Positions 48,573 to 57,667 are shown, counted from the stretch's first letter. The stretch: DNA of 64,000 nucleotides from GBS-DC sp037442365 (GCA_037442365.1 JBBIQK010000003.1:41963-105962), one strand, 5' to 3'. The notes: generated by a model from the letters alone, not told the origin. Numbers and translations are program-made.

Positions 48573-51383
48573 ATGAACTACAAGCTACTGAAACCATTTG
48601 CGCTCCGAGGGGTGGGTCTCGTAGCGCCGATTCTTCTGCTGGCATTGCCTCGCCTCTCCTGGGGGTTCTCGATGGGCTATCACTACGACCTGATACGGGA
48701 ATCCATGCGACGGGAAGGGTTCTCCAGAGATGCCTACTGCGTGGCGCTGGCAGCGAACTCGTACACCGATATCTTTCAGCGAGACGCGCTGGGAGCGGTA
48801 AAACTGATTATCGACGATGACTTCTGTGGCGACTCCAGCCGACTGATAGAAGCCCTGCATTTCGATGCCTTAAAAGACCGTCAGCAAATTGACCGCTACT
48901 GGCGTCAGCTGATCCACAATACCCACCGGTCAATTGTGGAAAAGGCAAACGCCGGCGATCGGATGGGCATTCTGATGACGGTGGGTATCACCCTGCATAT
49001 CGTGCAGGATTTCTACGCTCACTCGAACTGGACAGAACTGGACATCCCTCGACGCGCGGGAATCAAGGACGCCACCTACTTTGACCTATCCCCTGCTGCT
49101 TTAGACCGGGCGATTGGCGGAAGCACGGTATACGGACGGCGTGGGCTATTTACGCACGGGGCAGGCGGACTCGAACACGGCGCACTGCATAAAGACCATG
49201 CAGGGAGACCCTACTTCGATTCCGCCTATCGCTGTGCATACAGGGCATCGCTTCAGTGGTTGCGTCTTATTCGCAAGTGGATTGTGGACGATTTGCGCCG
49301 GGCGGATCTGTGGAACAGTTTGTTGAGTTATCAATACACTGGCAATAGAGGGCATCTGTACACGCTGACCAGCTTCGACGAAGGGACGATACGCTGGCTG
49401 TGCACCTACGGCGGCGCATGGAAAACGCCCCGACGGTGGAGCGAAACAGATATCATAGCTGACGATATGCCGAATGTGCCTGGTATCGGCGTCACGGAGC
49501 AGCTATATGGTCTTCCCTTTCTGGGCACCGAGTGGTTTGCCAACTGTGCCGCCATCGCGACTGGTATGTTTGAAGCCAAATCGGGTGGCGGTTTCCTCTT
49601 GGTGGAACGGGTGGATGCGGCGCGCCGTGAGGTACGGCATGCGGATGTGGCATCGATACCCCCTCTGGACACCCCTGTCATTCAACAGGCGTTCAATTTC
49701 CTGCCAGGGTGCTTGCCAGACTATGATTCGGTTCGGTGGCTTCGGGTGCGTATCCCCGAGGCGATGGATCTGGATACCGGCGAGGGTGTATTTGATGTCA
49801 ACAACGAAGAGGTGGGCGGTACCAGCGACTACTGGGTGATGTTCATCGTAAACGGCGAGACAGAGTATCCCTACACCGAAGCTGAATATGTGGATAGCAG
49901 CAATCCCCTGACTGTATGGGGCGTGATGAAACCGCTGTGGGATCGCCGCCCCGTGCGTCTGGAGGTTCGGATGTTCGAGAGCGACCCCACCGACCACAAA
50001 GACGAGGAGATGGACATCCGCCCCGGCGCGGGCAAAGCCCTCACCTTTGAGTTTGACCCCACCACAGGCAGTTATGGCGCCCCCTCTGGTTGCCGTGTCT
50101 GGACTATCCCGGGCGGGTTCTTCATCCAGAGCGATGGAGAAGGAGACCTCCGCGCCAGAGTCTATGTCAAGGTGTGGATGATGGACGACTTCCCGCAGGT
50201 GCCGGGCTATCCGCTGCTGTACGCAGACAGGCGATACGATGGATTGTGCTTGCCCGTTCTGAATGATCGCGCCAACCTTTCGGTGAACGGGTTCAACGAC
50301 CGCGCCTCTTCCTTCTGGTTGCCTCCGGTGGGCTGGGCGCTGGATGTGTATGAACACCCGGACTATCGTGGCAATCGGCTATCTCTGGCACACTGCCGGG
50401 AAAATCTGCACGACGAGGGGTGGGAGGATCGAATCTCTTCAGTGCGCGTAACGCAGCGCCCCTCAGGTGTGCGCTACGGACCCGTGCTGTGGACGGATAG
50501 AAACCATAAAGGCTCCGCCCTGCAACTCTTCACAGAGCTGCCCGATTCGTCTGCCTGCGGCTTCTATACTGATCTGTCGCGGTTCAACTTCAACGACAAA
50601 GCCTCCTCGCTCGAGGTACCAGACGGCTACATCGTGGAGGTGTATGAACATCCCCATCTCGGCGGGCAATCACGACAGTTCACCAGCAGTGTTCTCGACC
50701 TGCATGCGATAGGATGGGAGGACAGGATTTCGTCGGTTCGAGTGATTCCCCCGACGAGCCGTGCGGTGCGTTCCGAGCGAGATGAGCGCCAGGCGATTCT
50801 TCATGCGTTGCGCGAATCGGTCAAGCGTTTTCCCGACGAAGACCCCCTGCGCATGGGGTTCCGTTATCTGCGAGAGGATGTGCGGTTCCCATCCGATATC
50901 GAACTCGCCTTCGCCGTGACGCACCTCGCGTGGAGAGAGGACTGGGCGTGGGTTGAGGTCACCGCAGAAAACTATGTGGCGGAACTCGCCGCCCTGTTGC
51001 ACAAAGAAGACAACCGATGGCAGGTGAAAGGGATTGTTAATCCTGCCTATGTGCGTTGCCCAGACGAAACCGCGAGCCTCGATGTGCTGGCGTACCTGTA
51101 TCGTCTCTTTCAGGCGAAGGTGAGCGAGGCGCCGCGCGAAATATTCCCCAGCGTACACCCGGAACGCGAGGCGATTCTTCGCGTGCTGCGCAAATCTATC
51201 CCTGTGGAGCAGACCGTGCTTCTGGTCAAGGCGTTCAAGGTCGAGGGCAATCGGGCAACGCTGACGGTACACCCGCGCAGCGTGGACGGCTTGAATCAGT
51301 ACGAGCCTATCACGGCAGTGATGCGCAAAGAGGGCAACCAGTGGAAGGTTGAGAAACTAAACACCGAAGCGGAGGATGAGTGA
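48573..51383 (+). CDS. Secreted phospholipase C/HET-C-like protein with beta-gamma-crystallin domains
   Basis: A signal peptide (MNYKLLKPFALRGVGLVAPI then LALPRLSWG) leads into an all-helical domain (about 35-300) with GITLHIVQDFYAHSNWTELD, the HxxQDxxAHS zinc-site motif of phospholipase C, P1-nuclease-like and HET-C proteins. A central beta region (about 390-540) is unrecognised. Residues about 565-740 hold at least two beta-gamma-crystallin units with the calcium motif (N/D)(N/D)xx(S/T)S seen as FNDRASSFW and FNDKASSLE, and the strands VYEHPDYRGNRLSL, VYEHPHLGGQSRQF. The last 180 residues are a duplicated unknown module. 936 residues. Such a fusion would be a calcium-stabilised extracellular lipase or lysin; this is inference. 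GGGAGGG precedes the start. Confidence 0.8.
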   Translation: MNYKLLKPFALRGVGLVAPILLLALPRLSWGFSMGYHYDLIRESMRREGFSRDAYCVALAANSYTDIFQRDALGAVKLIIDDDFCGDSSRLIEALHFDALKDRQQIDRYWRQLIHNTHRSIVEKANAGDRMGILMTVGITLHIVQDFYAHSNWTELDIPRRAGIKDATYFDLSPAALDRAIGGSTVYGRRGLFTHGAGGLEHGALHKDHAGRPYFDSAYRCAYRASLQWLRLIRKWIVDDLRRADLWNSLLSYQYTGNRGHLYTLTSFDEGTIRWLCTYGGAWKTPRRWSETDIIADDMPNVPGIGVTEQLYGLPFLGTEWFANCAAIATGMFEAKSGGGFLLVERVDAARREVRHADVASIPPLDTPVIQQAFNFLPGCLPDYDSVRWLRVRIPEAMDLDTGEGVFDVNNEEVGGTSDYWVMFIVNGETEYPYTEAEYVDSSNPLTVWGVMKPLWDRRPVRLEVRMFESDPTDHKDEEMDIRPGAGKALTFEFDPTTGSYGAPSGCRVWTIPGGFFIQSDGEGDLRARVYVKVWMMDDFPQVPGYPLLYADRRYDGLCLPVLNDRANLSVNGFNDRASSFWLPPVGWALDVYEHPDYRGNRLSLAHCRENLHDEGWEDRISSVRVTQRPSGVRYGPVLWTDRNHKGSALQLFTELPDSSACGFYTDLSRFNFNDKASSLEVPDGYIVEVYEHPHLGGQSRQFTSSVLDLHAIGWEDRISSVRVIPPTSRAVRSERDERQAILHALRESVKRFPDEDPLRMGFRYLREDVRFPSDIELAFAVTHLAWREDWAWVEVTAENYVAELAALLHKEDNRWQVKGIVNPAYVRCPDETASLDVLAYLYRLFQAKVSEAPREIFPSVHPEREAILRVLRKSIPVEQTVLLVKAFKVEGNRATLTVHPRSVDGLNQYEPITAVMRKEGNQWKVEKLNTEAEDE

Positions 51384-51488
51384 GTGATGTGCAAGCTGAC
51401 GGGGCGCCTGCGTGCGTTCACACGGCGCGCTCCGTCTACAGGAATCTCATTCGAACCCGCGAATCGAATACGCGGCAGGTGAACACTT

Positions 51489-52808
51489 ATGGAACCCATC
51501 ACACGGCGCGCATTTCTGGAACGGTCCGGGCGGATGGCAATCGGCGCGGCAGCAGGGCTGACGGTGCTGCGCGGCTGGAGTCACAGCCCGAATGATACCA
51601 TCGGCGTCGCTATCGTCGGACTGAACGGGCAGGGCAAAACGCATATGCGCCACTTCAGCGAAATCGAGGGCGTGCGCATCGTCGCCCTGTGCGATGTCGA
51701 CGAGCGCGTGCTGCAACAGGCAGGCGCGATGGTCGAGCAGCGCACAGGCACACGCCCCAAACTCTACACCGACCTGCGCCAGCTGCTGGAAGATAGCGAG
51801 GTGGACGCCGTCTCGACGGCTACGCCGAACCACTGGCACGCGCTGCTCACAATCTGGGCGTGTCAGGCGGGCAAGGATGTCTATGTCGAAAAGCCCGCCT
51901 GCTGGAGCTTCGAAGAGGGCGAGGCGATGATTCAAGCAGCGCGCAAATACAACCGTATCGTGCAGGTCGGACATCAGACGCGCTCGGACCCCGTGACGCG
52001 CCTTGCCGTGCAGCGCGCGTGGGCGGGCGAAATCGGCAGAGTCTACATGTCGCGTGGGCTGTGCTATAAGCCGCGCGGACCCATCGGCGTTCGGCAAGAC
52101 GCCGACCCGCCGCCCTGGCTGAACTGGGAACTCTGGCAGGGACCCGCCACCCGACGCCCCTTCAATCCGAACTATGTGCATTACAACTGGCACTGGTTCT
52201 GGAACTATGGCAACGGCGATATTGGCAATCAGGGCGTGCATCAGGTGGATGTGGCGCGGTGGTTTCTGAACAAGCGCTACCCCGTCAAGGTGCATTCGGT
52301 GGGCGGGCGCTACGGCTACGAAGATCAGGGCGAGACGCCCAACACGCAGGTGGCGACCTTCGAATACGAAGACGGCGCGCTGCTGGTGTTCGAGGTGCGC
52401 GGGCTGTTCACCAACGACGAGCAGGGCGCGAAGATTGGCAATCTGGTGTACGGCGCGTCGGGCTACATGTCGTCGGGCGACGGCTATCAACCGCGTCGCG
52501 GTCCGCAGGAGACGCTGCCCGAACGGGAGAACCCGCAGCGTCCTGAACTCGGCGGCACGGGCGAGCCGAGCCACTACCGCAACTTCATTCAGGCGGTGCG
52601 CTCCCGCCGCGTGAGCGACCTGCACTGCGATGTGGAAGAGGGCGTCATCTCGGCGCAGCTGGTGCATCTGGCGAACATTTCGTATCGACTGGGGCGCGCG
52701 CTGCGGTTCGACCCCGCACGCAAGCAGTTTGTGAACGACCGCGAGGCGAACGCGATCCTGCGCCGCCAGAATCAGCCCAGAGGCTTCGAAATCCCGATGC
52801 GCGTGTGA
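51489..52808 (+). CDS. Gfo/Idh/MocA-family oxidoreductase with TAT-type signal
   Basis: The N-terminus ITRRAFLERSGRMAIGAAAG is a twin-arginine export signal. The Rossmann domain starts IGVAIVGLNGQGKTHMRHFS; DVD at about 75 ends strand two. STATPNHWHALLTIWACQAG and VYVEKPACWSFEEGEAM carry the EKP motif, whose Lys is catalytic. The C-terminal beta-sheet domain (about 180-400) includes NWHWFWNYGNGDIGNQGVHQ VD, typical of exported relatives in Planctomycetes and Armatimonadota. It acts on a sugar or inositol-type substrate using a bound nucleotide; TAT export would let it fold with NAD(P) before leaving. 439 residues. Convergent with the HAF-repeat gene. Confidence 0.92.
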   Translation: MEPITRRAFLERSGRMAIGAAAGLTVLRGWSHSPNDTIGVAIVGLNGQGKTHMRHFSEIEGVRIVALCDVDERVLQQAGAMVEQRTGTRPKLYTDLRQLLEDSEVDAVSTATPNHWHALLTIWACQAGKDVYVEKPACWSFEEGEAMIQAARKYNRIVQVGHQTRSDPVTRLAVQRAWAGEIGRVYMSRGLCYKPRGPIGVRQDADPPPWLNWELWQGPATRRPFNPNYVHYNWHWFWNYGNGDIGNQGVHQVDVARWFLNKRYPVKVHSVGGRYGYEDQGETPNTQVATFEYEDGALLVFEVRGLFTNDEQGAKIGNLVYGASGYMSSGDGYQPRRGPQETLPERENPQRPELGGTGEPSHYRNFIQAVRSRRVSDLHCDVEEGVISAQLVHLANISYRLGRALRFDPARKQFVNDREANAILRRQNQPRGFEIPMRV

Positions 52809-52818
52809 AGGTACGCGC

Positions 52819-54066
52819 TCAACAGCCGCTACCGAAGTGGAGCAGCACCTGCAGGAGGTCGCTATCATCGACGCGACCGTCCCAGTTCAGGTCTTCGTTG
52901 CGGTAGCCTGCGGCGCCGAAGCGGTTGAGCACCCGCACCAGGTCGGCGTCGTTCACGCAGCCATCGCGCGTAACATCGCCCGGGCGCGGGAATCCCGTAT
53001 CCAGCAGGAACGCCTCCATGCGCCCCGTGGCGGCGTTGTAGCCACGTCCCACGATGTAGCGACCGTTCGGCGAAACATCAAACGCCTCCACCATCTCAGA
53101 ACCCGGGCTGAGCAGGTGGTAGAACATCATATTCAGATCCTCTATGCGTCCCGCTGGGTAGCTCCAGCGGACTGCGCGCCAGTTTCCTGCAGGGTGCTGT
53201 GCTGAGCCGACGATGAGGTTCCCGTCGCTGGAGGCGCTCCATGCGAGGCTCTCTGCGCCGCCCAGCGTGCTGAGCGTTTGCAGGCTACCCGTGCTGAGAA
53301 TCCATCGGAAGGCGCGCCACGCACCGGAGCTGGTGCGCGAAAATCCCACAACGACGCTACCGTCTCCCGCCGTGCCCAGCGCTACCGCCTCCCCACCACT
53401 GAACGCACCCAAATCACGCATACTGCCTGTCGTGGCTGACCATCGAAACGCGCGGAATCCCTGCCAGTCTGTGTAGCATGAGTGCCCAACTACCGAATTG
53501 CCCGCGGCATCGACGGCGTAGGCGACACTCCACTGGCGTCCCGAAAGCATCCCCAGAGAGCGCATCCCACTCGAGGCAGTCCAGCGAAATGCGTTGTAGT
53601 TCTGCTCGGCGTCCATCGCCCACCCGACAACAGTATTCCCGTCGGCTGAGACGCCCAGGGCCGCGCTGTGGGAACCGTCTAAAGTGCCGAGGTTTTGCAT
53701 CATGCCGTCCGCCGCGTTCCAGCGGTAGGCGCGCCATAGCCCGCTGGCGTACCGCGCCGCGCCCACAATCACGTTCCCATCTGCCGACACATCCCACGCC
53801 TCGCTTTCGTTGCCGCCCAGTGTGCCGAGACTTTGTATGCCCGTCTCGTCGCTCCACCGAAATGCGCGGAGCGTCCCCTGAGCGCTCTGTCCAATCCCGA
53901 CAACAACGCTGCCGTCCGCGGAGACCCCCATCGCCTGACTGGAACGCTGACCAGGCAACACGCCAAGCCATCTCAAACTCTGCGTCCAGCCCGTCGACAC
54001 ACAATACCCTACACAGATACAGACCGCAGATGTCCGTAGCAAGCACTTTCTGCTGACTATTCTCAT
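52819..54066 (-). CDS. Secreted HAF-repeat protein with dockerin-like tail
   Basis: After a signal peptide (MRIVSRKCLLRTSAVCICVG) come seven or so HAF repeats, each about 48 residues, with the pattern A(x)GVSADGSVVVG(x)...FRW(x)...LGTLGG: for example MGVSADGSVVVGIGQSAQ, WDVSADGNVIVGAARYAS, LGVSADGNTVVGWAMDAE. These form an extracellular beta-propeller-like structure. The last 60 residues hold the double DADLL repeat (GDVTRDGCVNDADLVRVLNR, DLNWDGRVDDSDLLQVLLHF). ATG 54066 follows GAGGTGA; the GTG three codons earlier lies in that site. Role unknown, perhaps adhesion. Convergent with the oxidoreductase gene. 415 residues. Confidence 0.85.
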   Translation of the reverse strand: MRIVSRKCLLRTSAVCICVGYCVSTGWTQSLRWLGVLPGQRSSQAMGVSADGSVVVGIGQSAQGTLRAFRWSDETGIQSLGTLGGNESEAWDVSADGNVIVGAARYASGLWRAYRWNAADGMMQNLGTLDGSHSAALGVSADGNTVVGWAMDAEQNYNAFRWTASSGMRSLGMLSGRQWSVAYAVDAAGNSVVGHSCYTDWQGFRAFRWSATTGSMRDLGAFSGGEAVALGTAGDGSVVVGFSRTSSGAWRAFRWILSTGSLQTLSTLGGAESLAWSASSDGNLIVGSAQHPAGNWRAVRWSYPAGRIEDLNMMFYHLLSPGSEMVEAFDVSPNGRYIVGRGYNAATGRMEAFLLDTGFPRPGDVTRDGCVNDADLVRVLNRFGAAGYRNEDLNWDGRVDDSDLLQVLLHFGSGC

Positions 54067-54220
54067 CGCGTTCACCTCTTCAGTTGCTTCTACAATCTAT
54101 TATACCTCAGATGCGAAAAACGCAAATATGAATCGCAAACTAGCATGCCGCTCTCTCCCAATGCACCACTAACCGACCCGAAGCAGGAACCGTATCGATT
54201 CTGGCGAATCGGTGCGCGCT

Positions 54221-55660
54221 ATGCGGACGGCGCTGGTTGTGGGGCTACTGTGTTGGGCGGCGGCGTGGAGCCAGTCGCCCGTGTCGCGCGCGGATCTGGC
54301 GGTGCGCCTGATTGAGATGGAATCGTGCTGGGAGGCACATCGCGAGTCGGCGGAGGCGCGCATGCGTGCGACGCGCCCGCTCTCGGAGGGGCTGACCGCC
54401 TTCTTTTCGGGCAGGTTCGACGCGCTGGCGCGCAACCTGACGCTGACCTGCGCCGCGCTGCGCTCCGACGCGCCCGCAACGCCCGAAATGCTCTACGCGG
54501 GCGCGCTGGGCGTGCGCATGCCGCATGTGGTGGATAGAGACTCGCTGGAGCGCGGCGAGACCGTCCTCCGTTTCCAGCTGTTTGCCTACTACACCGCCGA
54601 GAAGCCCGAATCGCCCCTCCAGCTCCGCTGGCAGGTCGTGCGCCGCGGCGAGACGCGCCCGATTAGTGAAGGGACGCTGGACGCCCCCGAACCCGGCGCG
54701 GCGGCGACGCTGCTTGCCCGCGCGCCCGAAGGCGACTACGAAGCGCGATTCGAACTCCGACACGGCGGGCAGACCCTGCGCCAGTGGCGGCAGACCTTCA
54801 GCGTGATTGCACAGCTGGAATCCCGACTGGAGGCGCTGAGCCAGGCGGCTGAGTCGCACGATGACGCCGCGCCCGTGGAGCGCATGACCGTGCTGAACGC
54901 GCGGGATGTGCTGCGCGAGGCGATCAAAGGCAACAGCCCCGAAACCTTCTACCCGCTGCTGCGCCTGCTGCAACTGGCGGAACAGCTCGCCGCTGGGTGG
55001 GAAACGGGCAATTCGGGCTGGCGCGCAGCTGCAGGCGACTACTGGATGGCAACGCTGCACCGCGAGCGCAAGATCGCCTTTCGGTTGTATATTCCTAAGT
55101 TCCAGCCAGACCATCCGATGCCCCTGGTGGTCGCGTTGCATGGCGCGGGCGGCAACGAGCATCTCTTTTTCGAGGGCTACGGGCTGGGGATTGTGCTGAA
55201 GGAGGCGGAGAAGCGCGGCTGGGCGGTGATTGCCCCGCGCGCCGAGATGGGGCTGGCGCATATTGGTGGCGCGCTGGAGGCGGCGCAGAAACTGCTGCCC
55301 ATCGACCCGACGCGCGTCTACTTGATGGGACACTCGATGGGCGGCGCGCACAGCTTCGCCGCGATTGCGCAGTATCCCGACCGATTCCGCGCCGTCGCCA
55401 TCTTCGCGGGCGCAGGGCAACCGACGCAGGTTCCCCCCGACCTGCCGATTCTGATGACCGTCGGCGAGCAGGAGCTGAGCATGCTCAAGACCAACATCGA
55501 GAACGCCTACCGCCGCCTGCAGGGGCAGAACCTGAAGACGCTGGACTACAAGCGGTACGACGGGTGCGACCATCTGATGATTGTGCGCGAGGCGATGCCC
55601 GACGCCTTTGCGTTTTTTGACCGCGCGCCCCAGCGAACGCCGACACTTTCGAAGCCCTGA
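54221..55660 (+). CDS. Exported alpha/beta hydrolase (LpqC / polyhydroxybutyrate depolymerase-like)
   Basis: A signal peptide (MRTALVVGLLCWAAAWSQ) precedes a helical N-terminal half (about 25-260) with no family I know. The hydrolase domain begins at about 275: FRLYIPKFQPDHPMPLVVAL HGAGGN (oxyanion HG loop), AVIAPRAEMG, then YLMGHSMGGAHSFA with the nucleophile Ser in GHSMGG. VGEQELSMLKTNIE and YKRYDGCDHLMIVREAM supply the Asp and His positions. The closest groupings by eye are LpqC/PHB depolymerase and feruloyl esterase-like proteins. ATG 54221 has only a weak ribosome site. 479 residues. Confidence 0.82.
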   Translation: MRTALVVGLLCWAAAWSQSPVSRADLAVRLIEMESCWEAHRESAEARMRATRPLSEGLTAFFSGRFDALARNLTLTCAALRSDAPATPEMLYAGALGVRMPHVVDRDSLERGETVLRFQLFAYYTAEKPESPLQLRWQVVRRGETRPISEGTLDAPEPGAAATLLARAPEGDYEARFELRHGGQTLRQWRQTFSVIAQLESRLEALSQAAESHDDAAPVERMTVLNARDVLREAIKGNSPETFYPLLRLLQLAEQLAAGWETGNSGWRAAAGDYWMATLHRERKIAFRLYIPKFQPDHPMPLVVALHGAGGNEHLFFEGYGLGIVLKEAEKRGWAVIAPRAEMGLAHIGGALEAAQKLLPIDPTRVYLMGHSMGGAHSFAAIAQYPDRFRAVAIFAGAGQPTQVPPDLPILMTVGEQELSMLKTNIENAYRRLQGQNLKTLDYKRYDGCDHLMIVREAMPDAFAFFDRAPQRTPTLSKP

Positions 55661-55693
55661 ACCGTCGGGTAGACTCAGAAGCGGGGAGTGCCT

Positions 55694-56800
55694 ATGTCGA
55701 AGCGACCGTCGATACAGCAAGAGTACCAGCGCCAGCTCATGCTCCGCTGGATTACGACCGTCACCCAGTGGCTGATGAGCGTGGGCGCGATCCTGTTTGT
55801 GCTGGGGTTGGTCTATCTGCTGTACGCGCTGGTGTTCGCCAATCTCGATTCGCAGAGTTTCTCGGCGCAGGATCAGGCGCGCATTCGGGATAATCTGGGG
55901 CTGGCGGGGAATGCGCTGCTGCTGGGCGCGGGCTTCATCGTGATTGGGCTGGCGTGGAACTATCTGGAGGAGCCGCTGGTGGGCGTTGCGCTGCTGGTCG
56001 CCGCCGCGCTGTTCTACTGGGGGCTGTCCTTTCTAATCGGGCAGTTCGGGACGCTGCCGACGCCGGGCGGGTTGGGCGATTTCGCGCTCTCGCGTGTGCG
56101 CAACGCCGCGTGGGTACTGTTCCCGCCGGGGCTGGTGCTGACGGTGTTCGTGAGCCTGTCGCACGCCATTAAACGGCTGCGCTACGGCGCGAGCATGGAT
56201 CAGTCGCTCAAGCTCGGCGCGGAGGTGAGCAAGCAGCAGGTGCCGCAGCGGTTTCTGGGCAAGTGCTGGCAACTGCCCTACTGCCGCGACTATGTGCGCG
56301 AGCGCTGCCCGATTTATCACGCGCGGCGCACCTGCTGGCGGGAGGGTGTCGGCTGCATGTGCGAGGAGAAGAACATCGCGCTCGCGCTCAAAGATGTGCG
56401 CGTCAGCGACGACCCCGAAAAGAACGCCAAATACATCCCCCACAACACGACGCTCAGCAAGTGGGAGCTGAAGCAGCGCTGCAACGAGTGCGTGATTTAC
56501 AACGAACACCAGCGCCAGAAGTACCAGCTGTTTGCGCCGCTGACGGTGGGTACAGTGCTGGGCGTCGCCTACTTTTTCCGCGCGTCGTTGCAGGCGCAGG
56601 TGCTGAACCTGCTGGGCGCGATTGACGCGGCGCTGGCGCGCTTCACGCTGATGCCCAGCGAGGCGCGTGAGGGCGTGCTGAAAGCCGCTGCGCAGACCAG
56701 CGAAGCCGCCGCGCTCGTGCTTTACATCGCGCTGGTGATTGTCGTGCTGAGCTATGCGCTGCGCACGGTAGAGACGGTGGTGTTCAAATGGAAATGGTGA
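55694..56800 (+). CDS. Membrane protein with cytoplasmic Cys-rich (metal-site) domain
   Basis: Four membrane segments at the N-terminus (about 25-50, 75-95, 98-120, 145-165) and one or two at the C-terminus (about 275-300, 338-362) bracket a soluble region. That region has ten or so Cys: FLGKCWQLPYCRDYVRERCP, RRTCWREGVGCMCEEKNIA, then QRCNECVIYNEHQ. The spacing CxxxxxC...C...C...C...CxC plus CxxC could hold one or two iron-sulfur clusters or zinc ions. I recognise similar uncharacterised proteins from this phylum only. ATG 55694 follows GGGGAG at about 7 nt. Overlaps the AccB-like gene by 13 nt. 368 residues. Confidence 0.8.
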   Translation: MSKRPSIQQEYQRQLMLRWITTVTQWLMSVGAILFVLGLVYLLYALVFANLDSQSFSAQDQARIRDNLGLAGNALLLGAGFIVIGLAWNYLEEPLVGVALLVAAALFYWGLSFLIGQFGTLPTPGGLGDFALSRVRNAAWVLFPPGLVLTVFVSLSHAIKRLRYGASMDQSLKLGAEVSKQQVPQRFLGKCWQLPYCRDYVRERCPIYHARRTCWREGVGCMCEEKNIALALKDVRVSDDPEKNAKYIPHNTTLSKWELKQRCNECVIYNEHQRQKYQLFAPLTVGTVLGVAYFFRASLQAQVLNLLGAIDAALARFTLMPSEAREGVLKAAAQTSEAAALVLYIALVIVVLSYALRTVETVVFKWKW

Positions 56801-57255
56801 ACGAGGTACTGGAGCAGGTGGAGCAGCTGGCGCAGCTGATGGCGCAGCACGGGGCGACCCGTCTGGAGCTGGGCGACGCGACGCAACGGATTACGCTGGC
56901 GCGCGCCTCTGGGGCGAGCGCGCCGTCTGCCCACGACGAGGCGATGCCCCCACTCTTTCTGAGCGACTACGCGGCGTCCGAAGCGACGCCCGACGCCGAG
57001 CCAGAGAGCCTGTGGCAGCCGCCCGCGCTGCTGGAGGTGCGCTCCGAGTTCGTGGGCTACTGCATGCTCGCGCCCCTGCCCATCGGCGCGGCGGTCGAAC
57101 GCGGGCAGGCGCTGGCGACCGTCGAGGTGCTGGGCATCCCCAACGAAGTGGTTGCGCCGCTGCCCGCCGTGCTGGAAGGCTGGGCGGTCGAATCGGGTCA
57201 GCCCGTGCAGTACGGGCAGCCCATCGCCTACCTGCGCCCCCTGAGCGAGGAGTAG
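56788..57255 (+). CDS. AccB-like biotinyl-domain protein lacking the biotin lysine
   Basis: The N-terminal 40 residues (VNEVLEQVEQLAQLMAQHGA TRLELGDA) match the AccB dimerisation region, and residues about 75-152 align with the biotinyl domain: SEFVGYCMLAPLPIGAAVER GQALATVEVLGIPNEVVAPL. The strictly conserved EAMKLMNE of biotin carriers is EVLGIPNE here, so the target Lys is Gly and the protein cannot be biotinylated. It parallels BADC proteins of plants, non-biotinylated AccB homologues that damp acetyl-CoA carboxylase; that role here is a guess. It overlaps the membrane protein gene; ATG 56788 or 56794 are both possible. 155 residues. Confidence 0.8.
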   Translation: MEMVNEVLEQVEQLAQLMAQHGATRLELGDATQRITLARASGASAPSAHDEAMPPLFLSDYAASEATPDAEPESLWQPPALLEVRSEFVGYCMLAPLPIGAAVERGQALATVEVLGIPNEVVAPLPAVLEGWAVESGQPVQYGQPIAYLRPLSEE

Positions 57256-57456
57256 GGAGCTTAGAGGGGTAGGTTTTTTAAGAGAGGCGCTGTCTTCGAG
57301 CCTGTGCCCTGACGGCTGAAGCTGCTCTGTCGCAAAGAATAAGAGAGCTGGGCAACAGGACGCGGGAACCGCGTCCGTACCGGCATGAGTAGGGGCGTGG
57401 TCGCCGCGTCCTGTGGGGCGAAGTGGGCTGTGTCAGAAGACGAAACAAGCATCGTT

Positions 57457-57629
57457 ATACCAATCGGCGGGTCAGCGTTCGTTAATTGAGGCTGGATTGC
57501 GTAGATGAACCGAACCCCCTCCTTAAGGTTCCCCCTGCGTGCAGGGGGAACCGAGTCTTGGTTCCCCTCGCTTGCGGGGGGAACCTTACGGAGGGGGGTA
57601 TTAACGAACTCTGACAGCGCAATTGGTAT
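57457..57629. mobile_element. MITE-like palindromic element, 173 bp, TA-flanked
   Basis: The ends are an imperfect inverted repeat of about 29 bp: ATACCAAT...GTTCGTTAA on the left (57457-57485) and TTAACGAAC...ATTGGTAT on the right (57601-57629). Inside, CCCCCTCCTTAAGG ... CCTTACGGAGGGGG (about 57515-57598) is a second, tighter palindrome that contains two tandem hairpins of GGTTCCCC/GGGGAACC type. No reading frame inside. TA dinucleotides flank it, in keeping with a TA target. A degraded copy lies at 28474-28585. The rest of 57256-57667 holds no gene. Confidence 0.7.
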
Positions 57630-57667
57630 TACAACAGAGCAGCTCAATTCGATAAGGAAAGCACATC

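Noticed and set aside
51447..52868. A 473-codon minus-strand frame antisense to the Gfo/Idh/MocA gene
   Set aside because: The plus strand has a TAT signal and EKP motif; the minus frame has none and begins inside another gene's tail.
54245..55720. A 491-codon minus-strand frame antisense to the exported hydrolase
   Set aside because: Shadow of GC-rich code; the plus frame has a signal peptide and GHSMGG.
57515..57598. Rho-independent terminator for the AccB-like gene
   Set aside because: The double hairpin is nested in a larger inverted repeat shared with another site, and no T-run follows; a repeat element explains it better.
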